This document shows positions 24,204-37,218 of a stretch of 64,000 nucleotides of DNA, piece after piece; the stretch's first letter is position 1, and every line of letters begins with the position of its first letter. The translations under genes and the position numbers were made by a program. Source of the stretch: Streptomyces sp. AC512_CC834 (GTDB taxonomy: Bacteria; Actinomycetota; Actinomycetes; Streptomycetales; Streptomycetaceae); the NCBI RefSeq assembly GCF_019049325.1, contig NZ_JAGMUO010000097.1:434001-498000 (forward strand), read 5' to 3'. The notes below the pieces were generated by a model. It searched no databases. It was not told the DNA's origin and saw nothing but the letters and a program-made list of their open reading frames with translations.

Positions 24204-25565
24204 ATGCCGAAGACCGCACCCCTGCGCCCCAGACGCAGGCATCTCGCCGAGCCCATGGCGTCGCTCGGCGAGCTGCTGCGCGAGTGGCTGCCGAGCCAGC
24301 GCTGGTTCGCGGGCAAGGACCGGCCCGTCGCCGAGCTGGGTCTGCTGTCGATGACCGAGCTGTTCCCCGGCTGTCTGCACCTCCTGGTGCACACCGGGCA
24401 GGGTTCGGTACCCGCCCCGGGCGGCGTCCCCCCGGCCGGCGACTGCTACCAGTTGCTGCTCGGCGTGCGGGAGCAGCCGTCGCCGCGCCTGGGCCGGGCG
24501 ATCATCGGACAGGTGCAGGACGGCCCGCTGGCCGGCCGGACGGTCTACGACGCGCTGCACGACCCCCGGACCGCCCAACTGCTCCTGGAACGGCTCCGGC
24601 ACCCGGGCAAGGCGGGTCCGCTGCGCTTCGAGGCCGATCCCGCACGGCCGGTGCCCGGCGGACTGGTGCCGCGGCTGCTGGACGCGGAGCAGTCCAACTC
24701 CTCGCTGATCTACGGCGACGAGTTCATCCTGAAGCTGTTCCGGCGGATCCAGCCCGGCGTCAACCCCGACCTCGAGGTCCCGGACGCGCTGGCCCGGCAG
24801 GGCTGCGGCCGGGTCCCGGCGCCGGTGGCGTGGGTGCGCACGACCCATCCGTACCAGGCGACGCTCGGTGTGCTCCAGCCGTTCCTGCACGACGCCTCCG
24901 ACGGCTGGACCCTCTCCCTGAACGCGCTGGCCTCCGGGGACGACTTCACCGTGCAGGCCGGTGAGCTGGGGCGGGCGATGGCCGACGTGCACCTCGCGCT
25001 GGCCTCGGCCTTCCCGTCCGGTGCCCCTGGGGAGAACGGCCGCACCGCGGCGGCGATGACCGAGCGGCTGACCGCCGCCGCGCACTGCGTACCGGCGCTG
25101 CAGCCCTTCGTCCCGGGTCTGCGGGCGGCCTTCGCGGCGCTGTCCACCTGCGACTCCGGACCGCCCGCCCAGCGCATCCACGGCGACCTGCACCTGGGCC
25201 AAGTGCTGCGGGCCGGCCGGGACTGGTTCGTCATCGACTTCGAGGGCGAACCGTCGCGCCCGCTGGCCGAACGGCGCAGCGCCCATTCCCCCGTCCGGGA
25301 CATCGCGGGCATGCTGCGTTCCTTCGACTACGCGGCCCGGCAGCGCCGCCCGTGGCGCCCCGAGTGGGCGCGCCGCTGCCGGGAGGCGTTCTGCGCCGGC
25401 TACGCCGCCCGCGCCGGGTGGGACCCCCGTAAGAAGCACGGCCTGCTGCGCGCCTACGAGACGGACCGCGCCGTGTATGAGGTGCTGTACGAGGCCCGGC
25501 ACCGCCCCGACTGGCTTCCCGTACCCATGGCGGCGATCGAACGACTCGCCGTGAGAGGAGACTGA
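24204..25565 (+). CDS. mak: Maltokinase (Pep2/Mak)
   Basis: Phosphorylates maltose at C1 with ATP to give alpha-maltose-1-phosphate, the GlgE donor. The 453-residue protein has the maltokinase N-terminal cap (LREWLPSQRWFAGKDR), then a phosphotransferase lobe with RIHGDLHLGQVL (catalytic Asp328) and FVIDFEGEPSRPLAERR (metal-binding Asp345). A GAGGAAAGG ribosome site precedes the ATG. It lies between treS and glgB, three bases before the latter, in the classical GlgE-pathway order. Confidence 0.93.
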   Translation: MPKTAPLRPRRRHLAEPMASLGELLREWLPSQRWFAGKDRPVAELGLLSMTELFPGCLHLLVHTGQGSVPAPGGVPPAGDCYQLLLGVREQPSPRLGRAIIGQVQDGPLAGRTVYDALHDPRTAQLLLERLRHPGKAGPLRFEADPARPVPGGLVPRLLDAEQSNSSLIYGDEFILKLFRRIQPGVNPDLEVPDALARQGCGRVPAPVAWVRTTHPYQATLGVLQPFLHDASDGWTLSLNALASGDDFTVQAGELGRAMADVHLALASAFPSGAPGENGRTAAAMTERLTAAAHCVPALQPFVPGLRAAFAALSTCDSGPPAQRIHGDLHLGQVLRAGRDWFVIDFEGEPSRPLAERRSAHSPVRDIAGMLRSFDYAARQRRPWRPEWARRCREAFCAGYAARAGWDPRKKHGLLRAYETDRAVYEVLYEARHRPDWLPVPMAAIERLAVRGD

Positions 25566-25568
25566 CCC

Positions 25569-27791
25569 GTGGCCCTCCGCGACACTTCGATCCCCGAGCC
25601 GTCCGGTCCCGTCCCGCCCGCACCCGGTGCCTGCGAAACCGCGCCGCCCCTGGACCCCACCGACCGGGGGCGCCTGCTGGCGGGCGCCCACCACGACCCG
25701 CACGCCCTGCTCGGCGCCCACCCGGTGCCCGGCGGCGTCGCCTTCCGGGCGTTGCGTCCCTTCGCCCGCGAGGTGAGTGTGGTCGTCGACGGCGAGCGCC
25801 ACGGCCTCGTATCGCAGGAGGACGGCCTGTTCTCCGGGGTGCTCCCGCTCGCGGAGATCCCCGCGTACACCCTCGTCGTGGCGTACGAGGAGGGTGAGCG
25901 GGAGACGCACGACCCGTACCGCTTCCCGCCCGCCCTCGGCGAGCTGGACCTGCACCTGATCGCGGAGGGCCGGCACGAGCAACTGTGGCGGGCCCTCGGC
26001 GCTGAGCCGATGACCCACGAGGGCGTCACCGGCACCCGGTTCACGGTGTGGGCGCCCAACGCCCAGGGAGTGCGGGTCGCCACCGACTTCACCCACTGGG
26101 ACGGCACCGCGTTCCCGATGCGCTCGCTGGGTTCGTCGGGGGTGTGGGAGCTGTTCCTGCCGGGCGTCGGCGAGGGCACCCGGTACAAGTTCGAGATCCA
26201 CTCCTGGTACGGGCACCGGTTCCTCAAGGCCGACCCGATGGCCCGCGCGGCCGAGGAGCCGCCCAACACCGCGTCCTTGGTGACCGCCTCGGCGTACGAG
26301 TGGGGCGACGGTCAGTGGCTGCGGAGCCGGGCCGACACGCCCGTGCACGAGGCGCCGTTCTCGGTGTACGAGGTGCATCTGCCGTCCTGGCGGCCTGGGC
26401 TGACCTACCGCGACCTGGCCGAGGAGCTGCCCGCGTACGTCAGGGACCTGGGCTTCACCCACGTCGAGCTGATGCCGGTCGCCGAGCACCCCTACGGGCC
26501 GTCCTGGGGCTACCAGGTCACCGGCTTCTACGCGCCGACCGCACGCCTCGGCTCGCCCGACGACTTCCGGTACCTGGTCGACGCGCTGCACCGGGCGGGG
26601 CTCGGCGTGATCATGGACTGGGTGCCTGCGCACTTCCCGAAGGACGACTGGGCACTGGCCCGCTTCGACGGGGACCCGCTGTACGAGCCCGGAGACGACC
26701 GGCGTGCGACCCACCCGGACTGGGGGACGTACACCTTCGACTTCGCGCGCACCGAGGTGCGCAACTTCCTCGTGGCGAACGCCGTGTACTGGTGCGAGGA
26801 GTTCCACATCGACGGGCTGCGGGTCGACGCGGTCGCCTCGATGCTCTACCTGGACTACTCGCGCGACTCCGGTCAGTGGGAGCCCAACCGGTACGGCGGC
26901 CGGGAGGACCTGGCGGCCATGGCGTTCCTCCAGGAGATGAACGCGACCGTCTACCGGCGCTGCCCCGGCGTGGTCACCATCGCCGAGGAGTCGACCGCGT
27001 GGGGCGGGGTGACCCGGCCGACCGACACCGGCGGGCTCGGCTTCGGCCTGAAGTGGAACATGGGCTGGATGCACGACTCGCTGGAGTACGCGGCCCACGA
27101 GCCGGTGCACCGCAAGTTCCACCACCACGAGATGACGTTCTCGATGGTGTACGCGTACAGCGAGAACTACGTGCTGCCGATCTCGCACGACGAGGTGGTG
27201 CACGGCAAGCAGGCGCTGGTGTCGAAGATGCCGGGCGACTGGTGGCAGCGGCGCGCGAACGTGCGCGCCTATCTGGGCTTCATGTGGGCGCATCCCGGGA
27301 AGCAACTCCTCTTCATGGGGCAGGAGTTCGCGCAGGGTGCCGAGTGGTCGGAGAAGCAGGGACCCGAGTGGTGGCTACTCGACGAGGGGTACCACTCGGC
27401 GGGCGATCACCGCGGGGTGCGGGACCTGGTCCGCGCGCTCAACACCCGCTACGCGCGCACCCCGGCCCTGTGGCAGCGCGACACCGATCCGGCCGGTTTC
27501 CGGTGGGTCGCCGTGGACGCGGCCGAGGACAACGTCTTCGCGTTCCTGCGGTTCGCGACGGACGGCACCCCGCTGCTCGCGGTGTCGAACTTCTCCCCGG
27601 TCGTCCGGCACGACTACGGGCTCGCCGTCGGCGACGGGGCCGTCGCGTGGCAGGAGGTGCTCAACACCGACGCCGAGGAGTACGGCGGCGGCGGCGTGGC
27701 CAACCCGGACCCGGTCAAGCCGGAGGACGGGAGCGTCCGGATCACGCTGCCTCCGCTCGCGACGGTGTGGCTGATGCCGTACGCCCTGTGA
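25569..27791 (+). CDS. glgB: 1,4-alpha-glucan branching enzyme GlgB
   Basis: Introduces alpha-1,6 branches into the glucan made by GlgE. The 740-residue protein has two N-terminal beta-sandwich modules (HHDPHALLGAHP; GTRFTVWAPNAQGVRVATDF), GH13_9 motifs FHIDGLRVDAVASMLYLDYSR, given here as GLRVDAV with nucleophile Asp420, VTIAEEST with acid Glu473, and PISHDEVVHGK, then an all-beta C-terminal domain. The GTG start lies three bases after mak. A strong hairpin at 27805-27833 closes the glgE-treS-mak-glgB operon. Confidence 0.95.
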   Translation: MALRDTSIPEPSGPVPPAPGACETAPPLDPTDRGRLLAGAHHDPHALLGAHPVPGGVAFRALRPFAREVSVVVDGERHGLVSQEDGLFSGVLPLAEIPAYTLVVAYEEGERETHDPYRFPPALGELDLHLIAEGRHEQLWRALGAEPMTHEGVTGTRFTVWAPNAQGVRVATDFTHWDGTAFPMRSLGSSGVWELFLPGVGEGTRYKFEIHSWYGHRFLKADPMARAAEEPPNTASLVTASAYEWGDGQWLRSRADTPVHEAPFSVYEVHLPSWRPGLTYRDLAEELPAYVRDLGFTHVELMPVAEHPYGPSWGYQVTGFYAPTARLGSPDDFRYLVDALHRAGLGVIMDWVPAHFPKDDWALARFDGDPLYEPGDDRRATHPDWGTYTFDFARTEVRNFLVANAVYWCEEFHIDGLRVDAVASMLYLDYSRDSGQWEPNRYGGREDLAAMAFLQEMNATVYRRCPGVVTIAEESTAWGGVTRPTDTGGLGFGLKWNMGWMHDSLEYAAHEPVHRKFHHHEMTFSMVYAYSENYVLPISHDEVVHGKQALVSKMPGDWWQRRANVRAYLGFMWAHPGKQLLFMGQEFAQGAEWSEKQGPEWWLLDEGYHSAGDHRGVRDLVRALNTRYARTPALWQRDTDPAGFRWVAVDAAEDNVFAFLRFATDGTPLLAVSNFSPVVRHDYGLAVGDGAVAWQEVLNTDAEEYGGGGVANPDPVKPEDGSVRITLPPLATVWLMPYAL

Positions 27792-27804
27792 GGCGGCCAG
27801 GTGT

Positions 27805-27833
27805 CCGACCGTCTGCCGGGGGCAGTCGGTCGG
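27805..27833 (+). terminator. Terminator of the glgE operon
   Basis: CCGACCG-T-CTGCC (27805-27817), loop GGG, GGCAG-T-CGGTCGG (27821-27833): twelve base pairs with one T-T mismatch, 13 bases after the glgB stop. Confidence 0.75.
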
Positions 27834-27863
27834 TCCCACCGGCCCACGGAAAGGCGGCATCAG

Positions 27864-28955
27864 GTGCGCACCGTCGGAGTGGAGGAGGAGCTCCTCCTGG
27901 TCGACCCCGCGACCGGTGAGCCGCGGGCGCTGTCCGCCGCCGTGCTCGCCCGGGCCTTTCTGGACGGCGCCGGGCAGGACGTGTTCGAGAAGGAACTGCA
28001 CGAGCAGATGCTCGAGTTCGCCACGCATCCGCAGGCGGACATGGAGCGGCTGCACGCGGAGCTCGTGCGCTGCCGTGAGGAGGCCGGACGGCATGCCGGG
28101 GGGATCGGGTGTGCCGTCGCCGCGCTGGCCACGTCGCCGCTGCCGGTCACGCCCTCCATCGGCGTGAACCGCCGCTACGAGTGGATGGCCGGGCAGTACG
28201 GCGTCGTGGTCCAGGAGCAGTTGGTCCTGGGCTGCCACGTACACGTGTCGGTCGGGTCCGACGAGGAGGGCGTCGCGGTGATCGACCGGGTGCGGCCCTG
28301 GCTGCCGGTGCTGACCGCGCTGAGCGCGAACTCCCCGTTCTGGCAGGGCGAGGACTCCTCGTACAGCAGCTACCGCAGCCGGGTCTGGCAGCGCTGGCCG
28401 TCGGCGGGCCCGACGGAGCTGTTCGGCTCGGCCGAGCGCTACCACCGCCGGGTCGCGGACATGCTCGCCACCGGGACGATCCTCGACGACGGGATGGTGT
28501 ACTTCGACGTCCGGCTCTCCCAGCGGTATCCGACGGTCGAGTTCCGGGTCGCGGACGTCTGCCTGGACGCCGGGACGGCCGTCGTCCTCGCCGCGCTCGC
28601 CCGCGCGCTGGTCGACACGGCCGCGCGGGCGTGGCGCCGGGGCGCGGAGCCGGCCGAGGTCAGCGTGAGCCTGCTGCGCCTCGCGGCCTGGCGGGCCGCC
28701 CGGTCCGGGCTGACCCAGGAGTTGCTGCACCCCGCGACGATGCGGCGGATGCCGGCCGAGACGGTCGTACGGGCGCTGCTCGAGCACACCGGGGAGGCGC
28801 TCGCGGCCTCGGGCGATCTCGACCGGGTGCGCGACGGGGTCGCCGAGCTGCTGCGGCACGGCAACGGCGCCCGGGTGCAGCGCGCGCTGCTGAAACGCAC
28901 CGGCAGCCTGCGGGCTGTCGTCGCCGAGTGCGTGCGCCGTACTCAGGCGGCCTGA
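27864..28955 (+). CDS. Carboxylate-amine ligase (YbdK/GCS2 family)
   Basis: A 363-residue ATP-grasp-like ligase of the glutamate-cysteine ligase type 2 (YbdK) family. It begins RTVGVEEELLLVDPATGEPRAL and has FEKELHEQMLEFATHP, LGCHVHVSVGS, ALSANSPFWQGEDSSYSSYRS and TVEFRVADVCLDA, all characteristic. E. coli YbdK shows weak glutamate-cysteine ligase activity; the true substrate is unknown, and Streptomyces makes mycothiol rather than glutathione. The GTG at 27864 is chosen because it follows GGAAAGG and because the longer frame from 27801 would start inside the glgB terminator. Confidence 0.85.
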   Translation: MRTVGVEEELLLVDPATGEPRALSAAVLARAFLDGAGQDVFEKELHEQMLEFATHPQADMERLHAELVRCREEAGRHAGGIGCAVAALATSPLPVTPSIGVNRRYEWMAGQYGVVVQEQLVLGCHVHVSVGSDEEGVAVIDRVRPWLPVLTALSANSPFWQGEDSSYSSYRSRVWQRWPSAGPTELFGSAERYHRRVADMLATGTILDDGMVYFDVRLSQRYPTVEFRVADVCLDAGTAVVLAALARALVDTAARAWRRGAEPAEVSVSLLRLAAWRAARSGLTQELLHPATMRRMPAETVVRALLEHTGEALAASGDLDRVRDGVAELLRHGNGARVQRALLKRTGSLRAVVAECVRRTQAA

Positions 28956-28959
28956 GACC

Positions 28960-29196
28960 TCAGTAGATCAGGGCCAGGGCGTAGCCCAGGAGACCCGCCG
29001 CGACGAGCACCACGACCGCGAGGATCAGGGTCAGCGGCCCCTTGGCCCAGCCCTTGGCCGGATTGTTGGGCAGGTCCTGCGGCCCGGCCTCGGGCATGCT
29101 GCTCTCGGCCGGCGGGGTCTCCCCGGGCGGCACACCGCCGCCCGGCTCCAGGCCGGTACTGAGTCGGGGTTCGGGATCCGGATTCACGTACGTCAT
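28960..29196 (-). CDS. Small tail-anchored membrane protein (DUF6480-like)
   Basis: A 78-residue protein. A Pro/Gly-rich soluble part (MTYVNPDPEPRLSTGLEPGGGVPPGETPPAESS) is described here by its motif GLEPGGGVPPGETPPAES. It is followed by one C-terminal transmembrane helix (LTLILAVVVLVAAGLLGYAL). This matches the architecture of the small actinomycete DUF6480 family as I recall it. The function is unknown. A longer frame runs upstream into the MITE-like element but has no family support. It is convergent with the ligase gene, four bases between stops. Confidence 0.65.
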   Translation of the reverse strand: MTYVNPDPEPRLSTGLEPGGGVPPGETPPAESSMPEAGPQDLPNNPAKGWAKGPLTLILAVVVLVAAGLLGYALALIY

Positions 29197-29280
29197 GTCC
29201 CCCGAGTCCCCCGATCGGGCCGAGATCACCGGGCGGGAACACTTATGCCGTCCCGGCCCCTTGCCGCCTGCGGCTGAGCT

Positions 29281-29499
29281 AGGGTCTGTCCGGCGGATCA
29301 GGTCGCAGGACAGCCGCGGTGCCTTGTCGACGCAGGCGAGCGGGGGCTGGTGCGTCCAGATGCAAGGCGGAGGAGGGCGGCAACGCGGAGCGTTGACAAC
29401 CGACGACAACGCCGCTGGGGGCACCTCCCACGCCCTTCAGGCAGTGGGGGAGGGCGTGGCAGCCCCCGCGTCTGCGGCATGATCCGCCGGGCAGACCCT
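29281..29499. mobile_element. MITE-like element, 219 bp, with 20-bp terminal inverted repeats
   Basis: The ends 29281-29300 (AGGGTCTGTCCGGCGGATCA) and 29480-29499 are inverted repeats with 19 of 20 positions matching. The interior has no credible gene, but holds a second inverted repeat (CCACGCCC/GGGCGTGG) in a GGGGGCACCTCCCACG context. No clean target duplication is visible; the flanks are CTAG-like on the left and CTGG on the right if the outer bases are counted. It is probably a non-autonomous derivative of an IS. It lies 82 bases upstream of the acyl-CoA synthetase and could carry promoter or terminator signals. Confidence 0.75.
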
Positions 29500-29581
29500 G
29501 GATTCCGAGCACCGCCGACCACGGTGCTCGTCGGTGCTCGTTCGGCGGGCGCCACCGTCCGTACACGTCAGGAGCCAGCGC

Positions 29582-31492
29582 ATGCGCGACCTCGGTCTCG
29601 CTCCCCCGGCCGTTCCGCCCCTGACCGGCGGGCTCGCCGACAGCCTCTTCGAGACGGCCGCCCGCAGGCCGACCCTGCCGATGCTGGCCCGCCGCCGCGC
29701 TCCCGGGTCGGCGGTCTGGGACGAGGTGACGGCGGTGGAGTTCCGCGACGAGGTGGTCGACCTGGCGAAGGGGCTGATCGCGAGCGGGATCGCGCCGGGC
29801 CACCGGGTGGCGATCCTGGCCCGCACCCGCTACGAGTGGACGGTCTTCAGCTACGCCCTGTGGACGGTGGGCGCCGAGGTGGTGCCGATCTACCCGACCT
29901 CCTCGCGCGACCAGGTCGAGTGGATCCTGCGCGACGCGGACTGTGTGGGCGTGCTGGTCGAGGACGAGCAGAGTGTGATGACGGTCGGCTCGGTGTGCGC
30001 GTCGCTGCCGGCGCTGCGCCACGTCTGGCAGTTGGACGCGGGCGCGCTGGACACGCTGGTGGCGCGCGGCGAGTTCCTCCCGTTCGCCACGGTCGACTCC
30101 ATGCGCCGCATCGTGCTGCCGGACTCCACCGCGGTGGTCGCCTACACCTCGGGCACGTCCGACCGCGCCATGGGCTGCGCGCTGACCCACCGCGGCCTGG
30201 CCGGCCCGTGCGACACGCTGCTCACGGGCTGGGGCCACACGGTGGCACCGCCCGGGGAGCAGGGCGCGGTCCTCGCCTATCTGCCCTTCTCGCACGTGTA
30301 CGGGCTGATGATCCAGAGCCTGTGCGTCCGCGGCGGGCTCCTCATGGCGCACGAGCCCGCGATGACCGGGGAGGCGCTCTCCTCGGCGCTGCGCTCCTTT
30401 CGTCCGACGTATCTGTACGCCGTCCCGTCGGTCCTGGAGAAGATCTACAAGACCTTCCTGCGCACGGCGCAGCAGGCGGGGCGCGGGGCACTGTTCGAGC
30501 GGGCCGCGGACACGGCGCGGGACTTCGCCGCCGCGCTGGAGCGCCAGCGGCTGGGCAGGGGGTCCGGGCCCGGCTTCGATCTCCGGCTCCAGCACGCCCT
30601 GTACGAGCGGACGGTGTACCGGCGGCTGCGCACCGCACTGGGCGGCCGGGTGCACCGGGCGACGTCCGGCGGTTCGCCGCTCAGCCGCGAACTCTCCCTC
30701 TTCTACGAGGGCATCGGCGTCTACGTGCACGACGGCTACGGCCTGACCGAGACCAGTGGCGGGCTGACCATGCAGCCGCTGGGCCGGGAGAAGTCGGGCA
30801 CCGTCGGGCAGCCGCTGCCCGGCATGGAGATCCGGTTGGCCGACGACGGGGAGATCCTGGTGCGCGGGCCGTCGCTGTTCCAGGGGTACATCGGTGACGA
30901 GGCCGCCACCCGCGCGGTGATGCGCGGCGGCTGGCTGGCCACCGGCGACCTCGGGCACCTGGACGACGAGAACTATCTGGCGATCACCGGCCGCAAGAAG
31001 GACGTCATCATCACCAGCGGCGGCAAGAGCGTGGCCCCGGCCGCCCTGGAGCAGCGGCTGCGGATGCATCCGCTCGTCCACCAGGCGGTGGTCGTGGGCG
31101 ACAACCGGCCCTGCGTCGGCGCGCTGATCACGCTGGACCCGGAGTTCCTGACGCACTGGCGGGCGGCCCTGACCCTGCCGGGCGACGCCCCGGCCCGTGA
31201 GGCCCGCGAGGAGAACGCGCTGCGGGAGGAGGTGGAGCGGGCCGTGGCGGCGGCCAACAGCGCCGTGTCGCGCTCGGAGTCCATCAGGGTCTTCCGTGTC
31301 CTGCCGGACCCCTTCGAGGTGGCCAACGGGCTGCTCACCCCGTCGATGAAGCTCCGGCGGGACGAGATCGTACGGACCTACTCCCTCGAGATCGACGCGA
31401 TGTACGACGCGCGCTCCCGCCGCCCGCCGTCGCAGACGCCGCCGGAGGAGCCGGCCGGCTGGGAGGACTCGGACAGCGTGTTCCTCCGCTGA
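29582..31492 (+). CDS. fadD: Long-chain acyl-CoA synthetase-like protein with altered P-loop
   Basis: A 636-residue AMP-forming synthetase of the long-chain (FAA1-like) group. Conserved parts are PIYPTSSRDQVEWIL, YLPFSHVYGLMIQ, the A5 motif DGYGLTETSGG, the A7 motif WLATGDLGHLDDENYL, the A8 motif GRKKDVIITSGGKSVAP and the C-terminal catalytic lysine in LTPSMKLRRDEI. The P-loop reads YTSGTSDRAMG where the family has TSGTTGxPKG: the glycine, proline and phosphate-contacting lysine are all changed. Activity may be reduced or modified. The ATG at 29582 has AGGAG seven bases upstream. The MITE-like element precedes it. Confidence 0.82.
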   Translation: MRDLGLAPPAVPPLTGGLADSLFETAARRPTLPMLARRRAPGSAVWDEVTAVEFRDEVVDLAKGLIASGIAPGHRVAILARTRYEWTVFSYALWTVGAEVVPIYPTSSRDQVEWILRDADCVGVLVEDEQSVMTVGSVCASLPALRHVWQLDAGALDTLVARGEFLPFATVDSMRRIVLPDSTAVVAYTSGTSDRAMGCALTHRGLAGPCDTLLTGWGHTVAPPGEQGAVLAYLPFSHVYGLMIQSLCVRGGLLMAHEPAMTGEALSSALRSFRPTYLYAVPSVLEKIYKTFLRTAQQAGRGALFERAADTARDFAAALERQRLGRGSGPGFDLRLQHALYERTVYRRLRTALGGRVHRATSGGSPLSRELSLFYEGIGVYVHDGYGLTETSGGLTMQPLGREKSGTVGQPLPGMEIRLADDGEILVRGPSLFQGYIGDEAATRAVMRGGWLATGDLGHLDDENYLAITGRKKDVIITSGGKSVAPAALEQRLRMHPLVHQAVVVGDNRPCVGALITLDPEFLTHWRAALTLPGDAPAREAREENALREEVERAVAAANSAVSRSESIRVFRVLPDPFEVANGLLTPSMKLRRDEIVRTYSLEIDAMYDARSRRPPSQTPPEEPAGWEDSDSVFLR

Positions 31493-31631
31493 TCCGGGGC
31501 CCGTCCCGCCGCCGCTCCGGCACATCGTCGCGACTAGGTTCGCCCGGCACGGGAACTTACCAACGAAGGGAGTGCCGAGGAATTGAAGCAGAAGGGGCGA
31601 TGCCCGGCCGGTGCCGGGCCGGGAAGGCGCA

Positions 31632-32066
31632 ATGGCAGCCGAACCGCGTTGGGACAGAACACTGGCTTCCGAGGAGATCACGAACCGCACGGCCAGCTTC
31701 TTGGGGGAGCTGCACAACGTGACGGACGCGCGCCTGGTCGCGGAGGAGTTCCTCTACGACCTGACCCGGGCGGCACCTCCCTCGGCGCCCGAACACTGGG
31801 ACGACATCCTTCTCGTCGTCACCGAGCTGGCGGCGAACGCGGTGCAGTACGCTCCGGGGCCGTTCCAGTTGCGGCTGCGCCGTACCTTCGACGGCGTCCA
31901 CGTGGTCATGCACGACACCAGCACGACGGAGCCCGCGCCGCGCCCCTTCCATCCGAGCAACGGCGGCGGCGGCATCGGCTGGCACCTGATCCACACCCTG
32001 TCCGACCAGGTGAGCGTCGTCACCGGTGACCGGGGCAAGGACATCCACGTCTTCCTGCCCTGGTGA
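31632..32066 (+). CDS. RsbW-like ATP-binding protein (HATPase_c_2)
   Basis: A 144-residue single-domain protein of the anti-sigma/serine-kinase HATPase class. It has the N-box ELAANAVQYAPG, a weak G1 (VVMHDTSTTEPAPRP) and a G2-like lid (GGGGIGWHLIHTLS). Such proteins sequester sigma factors or phosphorylate STAS antagonists. The ATG at 31632 follows GGAAGG at short spacing; a GTG at 31611 is an alternative start. It is convergent with another HATPase gene; no sigma gene is adjacent, so its partner is unknown. Confidence 0.8.
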   Translation: MAAEPRWDRTLASEEITNRTASFLGELHNVTDARLVAEEFLYDLTRAAPPSAPEHWDDILLVVTELAANAVQYAPGPFQLRLRRTFDGVHVVMHDTSTTEPAPRPFHPSNGGGGIGWHLIHTLSDQVSVVTGDRGKDIHVFLPW

Positions 32067-32084
32067 CCGGGGTGACCGGTGCGG

Positions 32085-32537
32085 TCATGGGGTGCCCCGG
32101 TCGCGCAGCGGCACCAGCGCGCTGATCGTCTTGCCGCCCCCCGGGTGCCGGTCGACGGCGATGTCCCGGGCGAGGCGGGCGACGAGCGGCCAGCCGTAAC
32201 CGCCCCCGGGGTGCGTGGTGGGAAACGTGTACGCGGCGCGGGGCACCACCGCGCTGTGGTCGTGGACGGCGATCCACAGTCCGTCGTCCGTGGGCAGGGC
32301 CTCGAAACCGGCCAGTCCCCCGCCGTGCCGGATCGCGTTGGTGACCAGTTCCGAGACCACGAGCAGCAGATCGACGACGTCTTCCTCACGCGCCTCGCGG
32401 CCGGGGCCGCCCCACCGCGTGCGCGCCACCGACTCGGCGTAGGCCCGTGCCGCCGCCGCGCCCGCCCCGGCGCCGGGCGCCGGTGGGCCCGGCGCGGGGC
32501 CGGGCCGGGCCGTGGTGGTCCACTCGGATGGTTCCAT
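32085..32537 (-). CDS. RsbW-like ATP-binding protein (HATPase_c_2)
   Basis: A 150-residue protein: a Pro/Ala-rich N-terminal stretch, then a HATPase domain with VVSELVTNAIRHGGG (N-box), LWIAVHDHSAVVPRAA (G1 region, degenerate) and HPGGGYGWPLVARLA (G2). It is one of several orphan anti-sigma-type ATPases that Streptomyces genomes encode. It ends 18 bases from the convergent gene of the same class. The Pro/Ala-rich N-terminus is probably disordered. Start ATG at 32537. Confidence 0.78.
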   Translation of the reverse strand: MEPSEWTTTARPGPAPGPPAPGAGAGAAAARAYAESVARTRWGGPGREAREEDVVDLLLVVSELVTNAIRHGGGLAGFEALPTDDGLWIAVHDHSAVVPRAAYTFPTTHPGGGYGWPLVARLARDIAVDRHPGGGKTISALVPLRDRGTP

Positions 32538-32579
32538 GTCGGTGTTTCCCCGGTTTCGCAGGCTGTCGTCGGGTGCCGG

Positions 32580-32945
32580 TCAGGTCGCGGGGCTCTCCCG
32601 CGGCGGCAGCCGGTGGTAGTAGTCGCCGACGGACGCCAGGTAGTCGCGGTCCATCGTCTCGCTGTCGGTACGGAACCTGGGCGCGGCCTTGACCTCCGCC
32701 CTGGTGCAGGCCAGCGTGACCGTACGGGTCTCGGTGTCGATGCTCCGGACCACTCCGACCGGTACGAGCACGCTCCGGCCGAACACCCAGACGCCGGTGT
32801 CGACGACGAGGTGCCGCATGCCGAAGTGCTCGGCCTGCCGGTCCACGTGCCCGATGGTGCCGTCGCCGGCGACGACGCCGCAGCCCGTCAGGTCCTGCTC
32901 CTCCACGTGACCGCTGTCCGCCGCGTACGACCAGATGCTCTCCAT
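32580..32945 (-). CDS. PRC-barrel domain protein
   Basis: A 121-residue soluble protein with a PRC-barrel-like beta domain (GCGVVAGDGTIGHVDRQAEHFGMRHLVVDTGVWVFGRSVLVPVGVV; key pattern DGTIGHVDR...LVVDTG...GRSVLVPVGVV) and a C-terminal helical tail ending in YYHRLPP. PRC barrels occur in RNA-processing factors and as small stress-associated proteins in actinomycetes. The ATG at 32945 has GGAGGGAAGG upstream; an ATG at 32969 would lie before that ribosome site. It is divergent from the large histidine kinase gene. Confidence 0.72.
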   Translation of the reverse strand: MESIWSYAADSGHVEEQDLTGCGVVAGDGTIGHVDRQAEHFGMRHLVVDTGVWVFGRSVLVPVGVVRSIDTETRTVTLACTRAEVKAAPRFRTDSETMDRDYLASVGDYYHRLPPRESPAT

Positions 32946-33062
32946 CGGCACGCTGACCTTCCCTCCCATGTCGGTGACACTGTGGGGCCGGGCGGGCGCA
33001 AACGGCCCCGACCGGCTCCACAGCAGCAGATACCCGGCCCGGGCCACCGCATTCGGACCCTG

Positions 33063-33092
33063 TTGGTGCGCGCCCCCCGCCTGGGTTAGCCT
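33063..33092 (+). promoter_or_regulatory. Promoter candidate for the histidine kinase operon
   Basis: TTGGTG (33063-33068), 18-base spacer, TAGCCT (33087-33092). It leaves a leader of about 130 bases that contains the hairpin CCGGACCG/CGGTCCGG at 33152-33173. Confidence 0.4.
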
Positions 33093-33228
33093 CTGACGTA
33101 TTTCTCTCCCGGGGGCAGATCCGTGAACTGCGCAAACGCGGACACGGGAGGCCGGACCGCCCGAACGGTCCGGAGGGGGTAGTGAGTCCTCGACGCGAGG
33201 GCTCCCGGGGAGCGGAACGAGGGTGCGC

Positions 33229-37214
<3,986 letters not shown>

Positions 37215-37218
<4 letters not shown>

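Noticed and set aside
27801..27863. Upstream GTG start for the carboxylate-amine ligase
   Set aside because: It falls within the glgB terminator hairpin and lacks a ribosome site; the family N-terminus begins at 27864.
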